From NCBI GenBank assembly GCA_004794785.1, contig SJOL01005510.1, positions 230,582-294,581 of the forward strand: 64,000 nt of DNA, in the 5' to 3' direction. Below the pieces are notes generated by a model, which saw nothing but the letters and a program-made list of their open reading frames with translations, made no database searches and had not been told where the DNA came from. Made by a program: the position numbers and the translations under genes. Shown here piece after piece: positions 52,971 through 63,089 of this stretch. Each line of letters begins with the position of its first letter. Within the stretch, counting starts at the first letter, position 1. Source of the DNA: Opisthorchis felineus. Taxonomy: Eukaryota; Platyhelminthes; Trematoda; Opisthorchiida; Opisthorchiidae.

Positions 52971-54672
52971 AAACTATTGGTCGACCCAGTTGCTCAAAAG
53001 ACCTTTTGAACAATTTAAATAATCCATTTGGATTGAACTTGAATTTCGTTGGCAACCGACTGTTTTACACTTGAATTTAGTAGCGGAGCTGAGCTGTTTA
53101 TTTTATTACTTGTCCTCATCTTAACCGATGGGATTTCGAAGACTGTAATCTTTGTTGCCTGTGTTTTTGGAATTCCCTAATATATCGTATTTCTTCTTTC
53201 CGTTTTTCGGCCGTAATCTTTAACTCCATTTTTAACTTGCGCCGGGTTTTTCAAATCGCTAAGAAAAATTTTGATCTTGAGCTCAATGTCTTTTGCATCA
53301 GTCGTTTTCAGCGTAACTCACAATTCCCCGGGCTTTTTGCTATCATAAGTAGCATAATATATGGAGGATAATTCTTTCTGCAAAAGCAGTTACTGTGATG
53401 ACAAGAGATATTTCTTCTATGCTCGTGAGTTAGGAGAAGTTTTAATATGGTCTAGGCAGACTGAAACGAGAAAGCTTTTCGTTGTAAAGTAGTTACGTTC
53501 TGGGCGGTTTCTGCTTTGAGTTCCATTGGTGTAAAGAAAAACCAAACGAGGAATTGACTTCATAATTCGAACAACACTGGTTTTTAGCATTTAAAAGTAG
53601 TGCAATAATTTAGCCTGTGAAAGAAGCATCCAGAAATGTTTTGAAACAACATAGTGTGGGACCAATTTTGCCCAGTAAATGGAAGACGACGATGAGATCC
53701 CTTGATGACGCATCCTGTTGGATGCATAACTGACGCTGAATTAGGAGATGCTTCGCACATGTTAAAAGTGTGTAAGATTTTACAGTGTTTAAGACCTCCA
53801 AAGGTCGTGACAGATAGTGTGGACTGCGTTTTGAAATATCGCATCACAAGCCCTACCCAGTGATCTTTTGTGAAGGAAATATTAGGAATCTGAGGAAACC
53901 CAGATGTACGTCTGACAAAGTTCGAGCATGGTCAAGCGTTTTGTTTTTGAGTCCAGCTGTTCACGTCACATATGCTGACAGGTTGTTTGCTGCAATAACA
54001 AAAAATTAATCACAATCGTAAACATGAAAACAAAAACAGGAGAGACAAATGGTATGCATACAGGATGTTTTCATGAATATCCCCGAGTATTTACATGGTT
54101 AATCACATCCGGTTGCTTTCACCGGAACCACCACCACACTACACACCACCTCTTTTAAATATATACAGAAAATTGCCCAAACCGAAACCAGTGTTTTCAG
54201 ATAAATTACCCAGTGTTTTGTTGAGGAAATTTTATTCATAATTCACACTACGTCAGAACAGGATGAGCCGGCTTGGAGATCTTCGCGAATTCCTCCTACA
54301 CACGGACCACTTATATATTCAAAACCTGGTTATTGTGTGAACAATTAGTGGTGTAAATTATGCTTCAATAGCTGATGCAGGAGCTCAAAGTACGTCAATG
54401 CAAGGAGACTGCAGTGGGTAGGACAGCGATGAAGGGATGGCTTAGTGAGTGTGAAATGTGGCTGGAGTAGGATAATTTCACATATGGTGTTCGATGCCTG
54501 AGTTACACGGGAATACATAGATTGTCGTCAGATCGTTTCATTTTATATTTGTCCATTCAGTGATATTTCAAAAATTGTCTTAAAGCGCAATGGTCCAAAT
54601 AACTGAGGACACATCCCACTTAGGTACGCTGCCTCTGGTCTGTCAGTCTCAAGCCTCAACCACACTTCGGTA
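52971..54672. other. Non-coding stretch, nothing recognised
   Basis: No gene or RNA recognised. The right end is the insertion boundary of the tandem Penelope-like element. No clear target-site duplication was found between this flank and the right flank at 60.37 kb. Confidence 0.5.
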
Positions 54673-54891
54673 CAGAGAAGTTTGGTAAACAATCGGTGGA
54701 TTTATTGCTGGGCAACGTTTCACTTTTGACACAAAAGCTTCGTCAGAACAAGTGAGTAAGTAAGCAGGTTGATTGGGTTTCAAGGCAGCCAGGGAAACAG
54801 TCCATGAGATTTCTTATGACTATCCGACTTGATCAGTGCTGGGTGTCAGTCTGATGTTCCCAAATGTTGGTTAGTGGGATGACTAATATCT
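54673..54891 (-). repeat. Inverted pseudo-LTR fragment of the Penelope-like element
   Basis: Read on the minus strand, this matches the forward pseudo-LTR at 57641-57855 almost throughout, from GATATTAGTCATC through GACACCCAGCACTGATCAA to the ribozyme and CACCGATTGTTTACCAAA. Together with 54894-54967 it makes an inverted repeat with arms of about 74 bp and a spacer of about 147 bp. The inverted copy joins the forward copy right at the ribozyme's 5' edge. Its own hammerhead core (54711-54746, minus) keeps CTGACGA and GAAAC but has lost the GGC stem I partner. Confidence 0.85.
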
Positions 54892-54893
54892 AC

Positions 54894-54932
54894 GGCTTGA
54901 CGAAGCTTTTGTGTCAAAAGCAAAACGTCGCC
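54894..54932 (+). ncRNA. Decayed hammerhead motif, Penelope copy 1
   Basis: GGC (54894-54896), TTGACGA (54897-54903, first C lost), stem II GCTTTT/AAAAGC around GTGTC, then AAAAC (54922-54926, the essential G lost), GTC and GCC. Stem I GGC/GCC is still complementary. Two invariant core positions are altered, so self-cleavage is unlikely. Confidence 0.6.
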
Positions 54933-54975
54933 CAGCAATAAATCCACCGATTGTTTACCAAACCTCTCTGAAACA

Positions 54976-57420
54976 ATGACTACCCAAACGGTTCCAAACA
55001 TTTTCCAATTGATTGAAAACATCTACGGACCATGTGTTCGGAAACTGTCAAGTGAATATGTTCGATTGACAAGAATGGAGGCAGACTGGGAGAACCATCG
55101 CGTTTTCAACATTGAATGCATGAAGCATAACATAATTCCCAAATTTCTGGTTGTTAAGCCACCAGATGCATCCCCCGCTTCTGCCCGAATTGCTTTCTCA
55201 GCGGCCAAGTCATTCCTCAAACAGAGGATCCATTTAACCACCCAACGTTTAACTGATATCCGCCACCGCGCATGTCGTCTCAACCATGGTCTTCAATCCG
55301 CACTCTCGCCTGCTGAATTCGAACTACTAGATACCAAAGCGAAGGAGGTGAAATCAGCTCAAGGTAAACAGCACAAGGAAAAACAAATACGTAAGTTCGA
55401 GAAATTGCTTTCCACCACTTGCTGTTCTAGTAGCACAATAGAGAAGAGTAAGCCATCTGCTAGCTATTGCAGCGTAGTCAATCTATCAGATAGACCCTTA
55501 AGTGACGAAGAACGTTGTCTGTTAGAGAAGGGATTGAATTTTGCAGTTAGTAAAAGAGTTATAAGGGCAGAAGAGATCATTCCCAGTGTTGAGTCTGTGT
55601 TCCAGAAGCTTCCTTCAATGGAAGCGGAGAAATTACGTGTACAGTTAGTCACAGTCCTGAAGTCCCAGCAACCCGGGGTTCCAAACATTGCACCAGCAGA
55701 GCGAAGAGCCTTAAACACATTAAAACATGTAGACAGCATAGTAATTACAAAGGCAGATAAAGGTAAGGCCACGGTAGTCATGAATAAGAGTGACTATCTG
55801 CAGAAAGTTAGACAGCACGTAGCTGAGGGGCCTTACCGACAAATCAGTAACGGGACGATTACGTCAATAATGAATAAGAGTAAGGTTGAAGTTGGGAGGT
55901 ATCTAAGGTCGGTGATAAACCATCTGGGGCAAGGCAAGTGGTATCGATTGTACCCAAAAAGTGCAATCCAACCACGACTTTACGGGTTACCAAAAATTCA
56001 CAAGGAAGGTGTCCCCATAAGACCAATAGTGGATGGCATGGGTTCACCGCCACATGAGCTGGCCAGATTTCTAGCAGGTATCCTTAAACCACTTGCCGGA
56101 AAGTCACCCACATACATCCAAAATTCGTGTGACTTTGCTAAGAAAGTAGCTGGGTTTCAGTTAGAGCTAGACGAAGTTCTGGTTAGTTTTGATGTCAACT
56201 CGATGTATACCAATATCCCTAAAGCGGATGCTGTGGAAGTAGCGAAAAGGCTTCTACTGTCAGACACCACGCTGCAAGAACGAACGCAACTCTCCGTAGA
56301 CGAGATAGTTGAAGGTATAAAAGTATGCCTAAACCTAAGTCATTTCGTTTTTGACTCAATTATATACTCTCAAGAACAAGGTCTGGCGATGGGATCACCA
56401 ATATCCCCGATTTTGGCAAACATGTACATGGAAGACTTTGAACAGAAAGCTTTAAACGGATTCGAGTGTCCGCCAAGGGTTTTCTGGCGTTACGTAGATG
56501 ACACGTTCGTTGTGATAAAGCGAGATAAGGTGAACGAATTCTTTCAATATCTTAACACTTTGGACCCTCACATTAAGTTTAGCATGGAGCTAGAATCCAC
56601 ATCGGGTACGCTACCTTTCCTTGACTGCATGACACATAAGAGTGGTGGGAAATTGAAAACCACTATTTACCGGAAATCAACAGATAGTGGTGCGGTCTTA
56701 AACTACTCCTCAGCACATCCAAAAGCAGTATATGCTAGCATAGTTTCAACGATGTTTAGGAGAGTAAGCGCACTGTGCACAGAGGAGGTCGACCGAAGAG
56801 CAGCACAACTGGAGGTAAAAAAGCGACTTCAAGATAGCGGATACCCAGTGGGTTTAATTAAGCGGCAACTAAGACGGGTATTGGTGCCAACACCAAGGCC
56901 CAACAAGGAGTGGATCGGAACAGCAGTCATTCCATACAAAACGGGGACATCTGAAGTCATTAGAAGGGTACTGAATACGGCTAACATTAGAGTAGCATTC
57001 CAGAAGGGAAAGACTTTACGCTCAGTGTTGGTGCAGTTGAAGGATCGCCTTCCGGTTGATAGGACTAGGAACTGTGTATACAAAATAAAATGTAACGACT
57101 GTACGAAGGTTTATATAGGTCAGACAGCCAGGGAACTGCACACCAGAATCGGTGAGCATAAGCGAACCATTAACAGACCACCGAGAAACATAGATGAATA
57201 TCAGGCGATAGTCAAAGATTCGGCAATGGCAGGGCATGCACTAGACACTGGGCACAGGATAGATTTGGAAAATGTGGACATTCTAAGACGGGGGTTAAGA
57301 TTCACACCACAGCGACTGGTGGCCGAGGCGGTGGAAATCGCCAAGCATCCCAGCGTGAATAGAATAGAGGGCGTAGAACTGGCAAGCGTGTGGAGAGCGG
57401 TTTTAGATCAGCCGAGATGA
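54976..57420 (+). CDS. Penelope-like RT / GIY-YIG endonuclease, copy 1 (intact)
   Basis: Encodes 814 residues with no stops. It should make an element-specific reverse transcriptase fused to a nicking endonuclease that primes cDNA synthesis at the target. The region before the RT (about 1-250) is basic and helical-looking. RT landmarks: DKGKATVV (261-268), YGLPKIHK (336-343), catalytic D406 in VSFDVNSMYTNIP, GLAMGSPISP (469-478), catalytic YVDD (506-509) and LPFLD. The C-terminal GIY-YIG nuclease has CVYKI (700-704), C706-x2-C709, VYIG (712-715), R724 and H728, followed by the GHALDTGHRID segment and a conserved N in PSVNRIEG. The start ATG lies about 44 bp downstream of the hammerhead-like motif. 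Copy 2 downstream has exactly the same length. The frame is intact, so the element may be recent; this copy's own ribozyme is damaged. Confidence 0.95.
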   Translation: MTTQTVPNIFQLIENIYGPCVRKLSSEYVRLTRMEADWENHRVFNIECMKHNIIPKFLVVKPPDASPASARIAFSAAKSFLKQRIHLTTQRLTDIRHRACRLNHGLQSALSPAEFELLDTKAKEVKSAQGKQHKEKQIRKFEKLLSTTCCSSSTIEKSKPSASYCSVVNLSDRPLSDEERCLLEKGLNFAVSKRVIRAEEIIPSVESVFQKLPSMEAEKLRVQLVTVLKSQQPGVPNIAPAERRALNTLKHVDSIVITKADKGKATVVMNKSDYLQKVRQHVAEGPYRQISNGTITSIMNKSKVEVGRYLRSVINHLGQGKWYRLYPKSAIQPRLYGLPKIHKEGVPIRPIVDGMGSPPHELARFLAGILKPLAGKSPTYIQNSCDFAKKVAGFQLELDEVLVSFDVNSMYTNIPKADAVEVAKRLLLSDTTLQERTQLSVDEIVEGIKVCLNLSHFVFDSIIYSQEQGLAMGSPISPILANMYMEDFEQKALNGFECPPRVFWRYVDDTFVVIKRDKVNEFFQYLNTLDPHIKFSMELESTSGTLPFLDCMTHKSGGKLKTTIYRKSTDSGAVLNYSSAHPKAVYASIVSTMFRRVSALCTEEVDRRAAQLEVKKRLQDSGYPVGLIKRQLRRVLVPTPRPNKEWIGTAVIPYKTGTSEVIRRVLNTANIRVAFQKGKTLRSVLVQLKDRLPVDRTRNCVYKIKCNDCTKVYIGQTARELHTRIGEHKRTINRPPRNIDEYQAIVKDSAMAGHALDTGHRIDLENVDILRRGLRFTPQRLVAEAVEIAKHPSVNRIEGVELASVWRAVLDQPR

Positions 57421-57640
57421 CATGAGGTGGTGCGCAGTTATCAGCAAAATGGTCTGGGTCTAAAAGTACAAAATCCAAGCAGAATAAGGTCCAATTAACC
57501 AACCCCACCCCCAACCCAACCCCAAACCAATTGTCCCGACACCCCTCGACGAACACAGGCGAACAAATTCTGTGAACGACCCCAAGAGGAATATTCCATT
57601 AAGGTGTCCTAGACAAAAAAAAAAAGGCCGCAAAATCCGG
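57421..57640 (+). other. Penelope copy 1 3' region with C-rich tract
   Basis: Non-coding sequence between the stop codon and the pseudo-LTR. It includes a C-rich tract at 57499-57529 whose minus strand has four G runs of three to five bases, and an 11-base A run at 57615-57625. The first 90 bp match copy 2's 3' stub (60310-60371). Confidence 0.7.
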
Positions 57641-57864
57641 GATATTAGTCATCCCCACTAACCAACAAACGGGAACATCAGACTGACACCCAGCACTGAT
57701 CAATTCGGTTAGTCATAAGAAATCTCACGGATTGGTTCCCTGACCGCCTTAAAACCCGATCAACCTGGTAACTTACTCACTTGGCCTGACGAAGCTTTTG
57801 TGTCAAAAGCGAAACGTTGCCCAGCAACAAATCCACCGATTGTTTACCAAACCTCTCTGAAACG
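57641..57864 (+). repeat. Penelope pseudo-LTR between the two copies
   Basis: The forward version of the inverted fragment at 54673-54891. It carries the best-preserved Penelope hammerhead motif and ends at the ATG of copy 2. It serves as the 3' end of copy 1 and the 5' end of copy 2, as expected for tandem Penelope insertions. Confidence 0.85.
57783..57822 (+). ncRNA. Hammerhead ribozyme motif, Penelope copy 2
   Basis: Stem I GGC (57783-57785) pairs with GCC (57819-57821). CTGACGA is at 57786-57792. Stem II GCTTTT/AAAAGC (57794-57799 with 57805-57810) surrounds a GTGTC loop. GAAA is at 57811-57814, then a self-complementary ACGT (57814-57817) as stem III and U57818 as the cleavage base. One extra A (57793) lies between the core and stem II, and stem III has no loop, so cleavage would need pairing between two copies. 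Minimal hammerheads of this sort are reported in Penelope-like pseudo-LTRs. Activity is not shown. Confidence 0.7.
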
Positions 57865-60309
57865 ATGACTACCCAATCGGTCCCAAACATTTTCCAATTG
57901 ATTGAAAACATCTACGGACCATGTGTTCGAAAACTGTCAAGTGAATATGTTCGATTGGCAAGATTGGAGGCAAACTGGGAGAACCATCGCGTTTTCAACA
58001 TTAGATGCATGAAGCATAACATAATTCCCAAATCTCTGGTTGTTAAGCCACCAGATGCGTCCCCCGCTTCTGCCCGAATTGCTTTCTCAGCGGCCAAGTC
58101 ATTCCTCAAACAGAGGATCCACTTAACCACCCAACGTTTAACTGATATCCGCCACCGCGCATGTCGTCTCAACCATGATCTTCAGTCCGTACTCTCGCCT
58201 GCTGAATTCGAACTACTAGATACCAAAGCGAAGGAGGTGAAATTAGCTCAAGGTAAACAGCACAAGGAAAAACAAATACGTAAGTTCGAGAAATTGCTTT
58301 CCACCACTTGCTGTTCTAGTAGCACAATAGAGAAGAGTAAGCCATCTGCTAGCTATTGCAGCGTAGTCAATTTATCAGATAGACCCTTAAGTGACGAAGA
58401 ACGTTGTCTGTTAGAGAAGGGATTGAATTTTGCAGTTAGTAAAAGAGTTATAAGGGCAGAAGAGATCATTCCCAGTGTTGAGTCTGTGTTCCAGAAGCTT
58501 CCTTCAATGGAAGCGGAGAAATTACGTGTACAGTTAGTCACAGTCCTGAAGTCCCAGCAACCCGGGGTTCCAAACATTGCACCAGCAGAGCGAAGAGCCT
58601 TAAACACATTAAAACATGTAGACAGCATAGTAATTACAAAGGCAGATAAAGGTAAGGCCACGGTAGTCATGAATAAGAGTGACTATCTGCAGAAAGTTAG
58701 ACAGCACGTAGCTGAGGGGCCTTACCGACAAATCAGTAACGGGACGATTACGTCAATAATGAATAAGAGTAAGGTTGAAGTTGGGAGGTATCTAAGGTCG
58801 GTGATAAACCATCTGGGGCAAGGCAAGTGGTATCGATTGTACCCAAAAAGTGCAATCCAACCACGACTTTACGGGTTACCAAAAATTCACAAGGAAGGTG
58901 TCCCCATAAGACCAATAGTGGATGGCATGGGTTCACCGCCACATGAGCTGGACAGATTTCTAGCAGGTATCCTTCAACCACTTGCCGGAAAGTCACCCAC
59001 ACACATCCAAAATTTATATGGCTTTGCTAAAAAAGTAGCTGGATTTCAGTTAGAGCTAGACGAAGTTCTGGTTAGCTTTGATATCAACTCGATGTATACC
59101 AATGTCCCTAAAGCGGACGCTTTGGAAGTAGCGAGAAGGCTTTTACTGGCAGACACAACGCTGCAAGAACGAACGCAACTCTCCGTAGACGAGACAGTTG
59201 AAGGCATAAAAGTATGCATAAACCCAAGTCATTTTGTTTTTGGCTCAATTGTATACTCTCAAGAACAAGGTCTAGCGATGGGATCACCAATATCCCAGAT
59301 TTTGGCCAACATGTACATGGAAGACTTTGAACAGAAAGCTCTAAACGGATTCCGTTGTTCACCAAGAGTTTCCTGACGTTACCTAGATGACATGTTCGTC
59401 GTGATAAGGCGAGATGGGGCAAACGAATTCTCTCAATATCTTAACACTTTGGACCTTCACATTACGTTTAGCATGGAGCTAGAGTCCACATCGGATACAC
59501 TACCTTTCCTTGACTGCATGACATACAAGAGTGGTGGGAAACTGAAAACCACTATTTACCGGAAATTAACATATAGTGGTGCGGTTTTAAACTACTCCTC
59601 AGCACACCAAAAAGCAGTACATGATAGTATAGTTTCAACGATGTTTGGGAGAGCAAGAGCACTGTGCACAGAGGAGGTCGACCGAAGAGCAGCACAACTT
59701 GAGGTAAAAAAGCGACTTCAAGATAGCGGATACCCAGTGGGTTTAATTAAGCGGAAACTAAGACGGGTATTGGTGCCAACACCAAGGCCCAACAAGGAGT
59801 GGATCGGAACAGCAGTGATTCCGTACAAAATAGAGACATATGAAGTCTTTAGAAGGCTACTGAATACGGCCAACATTAGAGTAGCATTCCAGAAGGGAAA
59901 GATTTTCCTCTCGGTGTTGTTGCAGTTGAAGGATCGCCTTCTGGTTGATAGAATTAGGAACTGTGTGCACAAAATAAAATGTAACGACTGTACGAAGGTT
60001 TATATAGGTCAGACAGCCAGGGAACTGCACACCAGAATCGGTGAGCATAATCCATCCATTAACAGGCCACCGAGAAACATAGATGAATACCAGGCGAAAG
60101 TCAAAGATTCGGCAGTGGCAGGGCATGCACTAGACACTGCGCACAGGATAGATTTGGAAAATGTGGACATTCTGAGACGGAAGTTAAAATTCACACCACA
60201 GCGACTGGTGGCCGAGGCGGTGGAAATCGCCAAGCATCCCAGCGTTAATAGAATAGAGGGCGTAGAACTGGCAAGCGTGTGGAGAGCGATTTTAGATCAA
60301 CCGAGATGA
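57865..60309 (+). pseudogene. Penelope-like RT / GIY-YIG, copy 2 (one nonsense codon)
   Basis: Same reading frame and same length (2445 bp) as copy 1, with no insertions or deletions. The matching start is ATG 57865; an upstream in-frame extension has only TTG. A TGA at 59374-59376 replaces the codon for W504, two codons before the RT active site, which here reads YLDD instead of YVDD. Other changes include the GIY-like Y702 to H. D406, the GSPIS motif, VYIG, R724 and H728 remain. Residues 129-377 are identical to copy 1 and nearly so at the DNA level, while the C-terminal half differs at roughly one residue in seven. A truncated product lacking catalytic YxDD would be inactive; rescue by readthrough is conceivable but unsupported. 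Confidence 0.92.
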
Positions 60310-60371
60310 CATGAGGTAGTGTGCAGTTATCAGCAAAATGGTCTGGGTCTAAAAGTACCAAATCCGAGCAG

Positions 60372-60650
60372 AGCCATAACTGTCAAAAGCCACCAAATAA
60401 CGTATAGAATGATAAATCAAGAGAAAACATAATGAAGTATCTTGGCTCTCTACTATAAGTAAGCCATTCAGTGACTGTAGCCGCGCTGCTCTGGAAAGGT
60501 GAAGCGCTGCTGCGTTAGCGGTATTCATCTGCTTTAACGCTGAGTTACTATTCGGAGAATAAGTCATATCTAAAACAATAATTCATTATATTCTCATATA
60601 ATCAAAGTGTTACTAAAAGCCCTTTGTCCTTCTTTCTTTTGTCTTTCTAA
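60372..60650. other. Short non-coding stretch
   Basis: Flank of the Penelope insertion. Nothing recognised until the inverted hammerhead repeat fragment begins at 60651. Confidence 0.5.
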
Positions 60651-61165
60651 GGGCTCATCACGTAGGTGCAGTCCTCAGTTTTTCATCAAACTTTTGTTTT
60701 GTTTGAACCCAAATTACACGAAATTCGTCACTCATCTGCACACCAGTTTGGTTTTAGCGGATCAATCAAATGAATCCAAGCTGAGTCTCTTTTGGGCTGT
60801 GGAGGCGTTTTCAGCAACCTTATGGAGTAGTGCTCCTTCAAAAAAAATATACTGCGATAGTTCGAATACTGCATCAAATGAAGTATGATCAGCATCTGTG
60901 CAGCACATTCATTTGAGGAATAATATAAACAGGAGAGCTTCAGCCGGCATTCGGCTGAGTGGAAGAATTTTCAGCAACCTTATGAGTAGTGCATTATGAA
61001 TATAAATGTATCGCGATATCTCGAATATCGTAGCAACTGGAACATGAGGCGGCCTGGTGCAGCACATTCAGTTGCCTGGAAACATCACAAACGAGAGATT
61101 CAGCTGGGTTCCAGGTGAGTCTCTCGCAAAACCAAATTGGTTTGCAAATGAGTGTATTTCTTGAA
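60651..61165. mobile_element. Compound hammerhead repeat (inverted fragment plus two tail copies)
   Basis: Left: a minus-strand fragment (60651 to about 60790). Read on the minus strand it runs from the tail end (ACCAAACTGGTGTGCAGATGAG) through a linker to GGACTGCACCTAC and GTGATGAGCCC, the 5' half of the ribozyme (60651-60672) with one core change. Middle: a plus tail fragment starting at GGGCTGTGG (60794). Right: a second plus tail from about 60957 to 61165 that is nearly identical to the 39 kb copy. The two plus tails are about 160 bp apart. Both start within a few bases of the predicted cleavage position and neither has the ribozyme core. Confidence 0.75.
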
Positions 61166-63089
61166 AACACCACTTACTTTGGATCTAGGCGAAAAAAAAT
61201 TTGGTTGAAGGCTGGATGAGGAATCTGGCCAGCCACACAGACAAATCACATATAAGCATTTTACGCGTCCAAACGCAATGACTCAAATACCTCCGTTTGA
61301 TGCTAGTTCTGCGGTGGTAATACCGTCGATTAGCACAGCGAGTTGTCGATATTTTCGACCCTAACCGGGCCAGAACTATGCGTTGCTGGTTAGCTACAAC
61401 GAGGCCACCTGCTTTTTTGGTGTAGACAAACAGCGATAATACTGTTAGGGTAGGACGGATAAGTCTAACTTGTTAGACTTTACCGAAGTAAAATCAATGC
61501 AGGACATTCATTAAAGCATCATTTCGCCAGACGCGTTTAATCCCGAGAAAAAATCCACAATGGTTTCACGCTAATTAGAGACACACCAGTGGTCGATGAG
61601 TTAATCCACTGCCCAAGTGCAAGGCGCCTTAGGTTCTCTTTGGATCTTGTCTAAAATTTGAAAAGAACAATTGGATTATTACTACGTCGTTAAGTGGCAT
61701 AAAAAAGCATTCCTACAACCAGCATTTGAATGATGTTTCGACAGACAATGTGATCTTTGAGACTAGGGTGTATGACAATACACCGTTTACAACTGCACTA
61801 AATGCGAAGAGGATTGAATTTTGAAAACCAAATAACTGTGGTTTAAATTCTGTGTTGTAAATTTCGGGAGAATCTGTTCTATCCTCTAGCAATGGGACAG
61901 TAAAATATTACGCAAAGTGGATATGTGGCTGCAACTTTTCCCCACTATAACTGGACGCTACTGAAGGTTTTCCACACCTAAGAGCATCTCAGTGAGCGCA
62001 AGCAGCACACACCTGATTAATGTTTCAAATAAATAAAAATGAAGTGGGGTATGTGGATGAAATTTGCTCATTTTGTTACGACAGCTTTGTCTTTGCGTAC
62101 ACCTAACTGATTTTCTCAAAACTCCTCAGAAGTGTCTAGTATGTTGCTTCACTACAAATGCATAAAACGATAAGGAAAATGAAAGAAACAGTGGTCGTCG
62201 GTTGCTTGCTGAGGGTTGCTCCGTGCAACATAATTCCAACAAACTCTAAACCTATGATGATGTCTAGTTTTGTGACTAGTAGTACGAACAAGCTTGCTAT
62301 TTTTCAATACAGGCGTGCAAACTGCTTCTGTATTCGCATAGTCGCCACGTGTGTTGGTACTGAATACTGCATCCACTAGGTTTGTTCCTTTAGGCAGCTA
62401 CAATCACTGTACGACAAGTATGCCGTTCTTACTGGCCGATAATGATGATAATGATGATGGAGAGTGTGTAGCACGGTCCTAAGTGTTATAGTTATAGACA
62501 GATTTTCAGAGATCCCAAAAACATTTTGACTAAAGTGACATCCTGTGTGGTGTAAGATAACCATTGCCCCCACTCTCTAGCCAGCTAAGTACAGGGTACT
62601 TTTGATTCAGACTGACTTTGGTGCATCCGAAATATCTTGGGTTGGTCAGTTTTCTGAAAATGAACATCTATCTGCGTGACTAGTTACACCGTGGAGACAT
62701 AAAAGTACATTCCGACGTATCGTGTGGGTTTCTTTAAGATTTGTTTACCTACCTTTCTTACCCGGGGAGATTTATCTCTGACAAGTTAAAAATCCAAAAG
62801 TTTCCAGGGCATTTTCTTATGCAGTTAAATGAAATGCGAAACGGGCGTTTGGTGTTGGTTTCTATATCATGACCGATTTTTCAAATACATCGGTGCTGTT
62901 ACAACCACAATAGTTGAATGCAAATAAACAACGCCGTTTCAAAATCACACATTGATCATCCAAAAACTATCCAATGGAAGAAGTCTATATTTGACCAAAA
63001 TTTTTCGGTTTATTTCACACTGCAAAATCTGTAATCCATTCTTGAAGGCACGGGCTACTCATATTTTGCTGAGACCATTTCCCATGACT
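61166..63089. other. Non-coding stretch
   Basis: No gene recognised. A GATAAT/GATGAT-rich run at 62438-62460 resembles the GAT-rich tail of the SINE at 37.8 kb and may be the 3' end of another SINE, but no tRNA-like head was found upstream. Confidence 0.45.

Larger units (their letters stand above)
54673..60371 (+). mobile_element. Tandem pair of Penelope-like retroelements, EN(+) type
   Basis: Order from left: an inverted pseudo-LTR (54673-54891), a plus-strand hammerhead-like motif (54894-54932), ORF copy 1 (54976-57420), a 3' region with pseudo-LTR (57421-57864), ORF copy 2 (57865-60309, nonsense-broken) and a short 3' stub. The ORF-to-ORF period is 2889 bp. Tandem copies sharing a pseudo-LTR, with an inverted pseudo-LTR fragment upstream, are the known layout of Penelope-like insertions. 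Such elements copy by target-primed reverse transcription. Copy 2's 3' region stops resembling copy 1 after about 60371, so the right end is truncated. Flanking duplications were not found. Confidence 0.9.

Noticed and set aside
55023..55781. Minus-strand open frames inside both Penelope ORFs
   Set aside because: They mirror the same positions in both copies because the sense strand is conserved. No motif, so they are shadows.
57615..57625. A run as a poly(A) tail
   Set aside because: It lies inside the element between the ORF and the pseudo-LTR, with no poly(A) signal before it and element sequence continuing after it.
57817..57864. Upstream extension of the copy 2 Penelope frame
   Set aside because: It starts at TTG inside the ribozyme. 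Copy 1 begins at the ATG equivalent to 57865, which is the sensible start.
54660..60385. Target-site duplication around the Penelope pair
   Set aside because: Sequences at 54660-54672 and after 60371 share no convincing direct repeat. The right end is truncated, so its boundary is uncertain.
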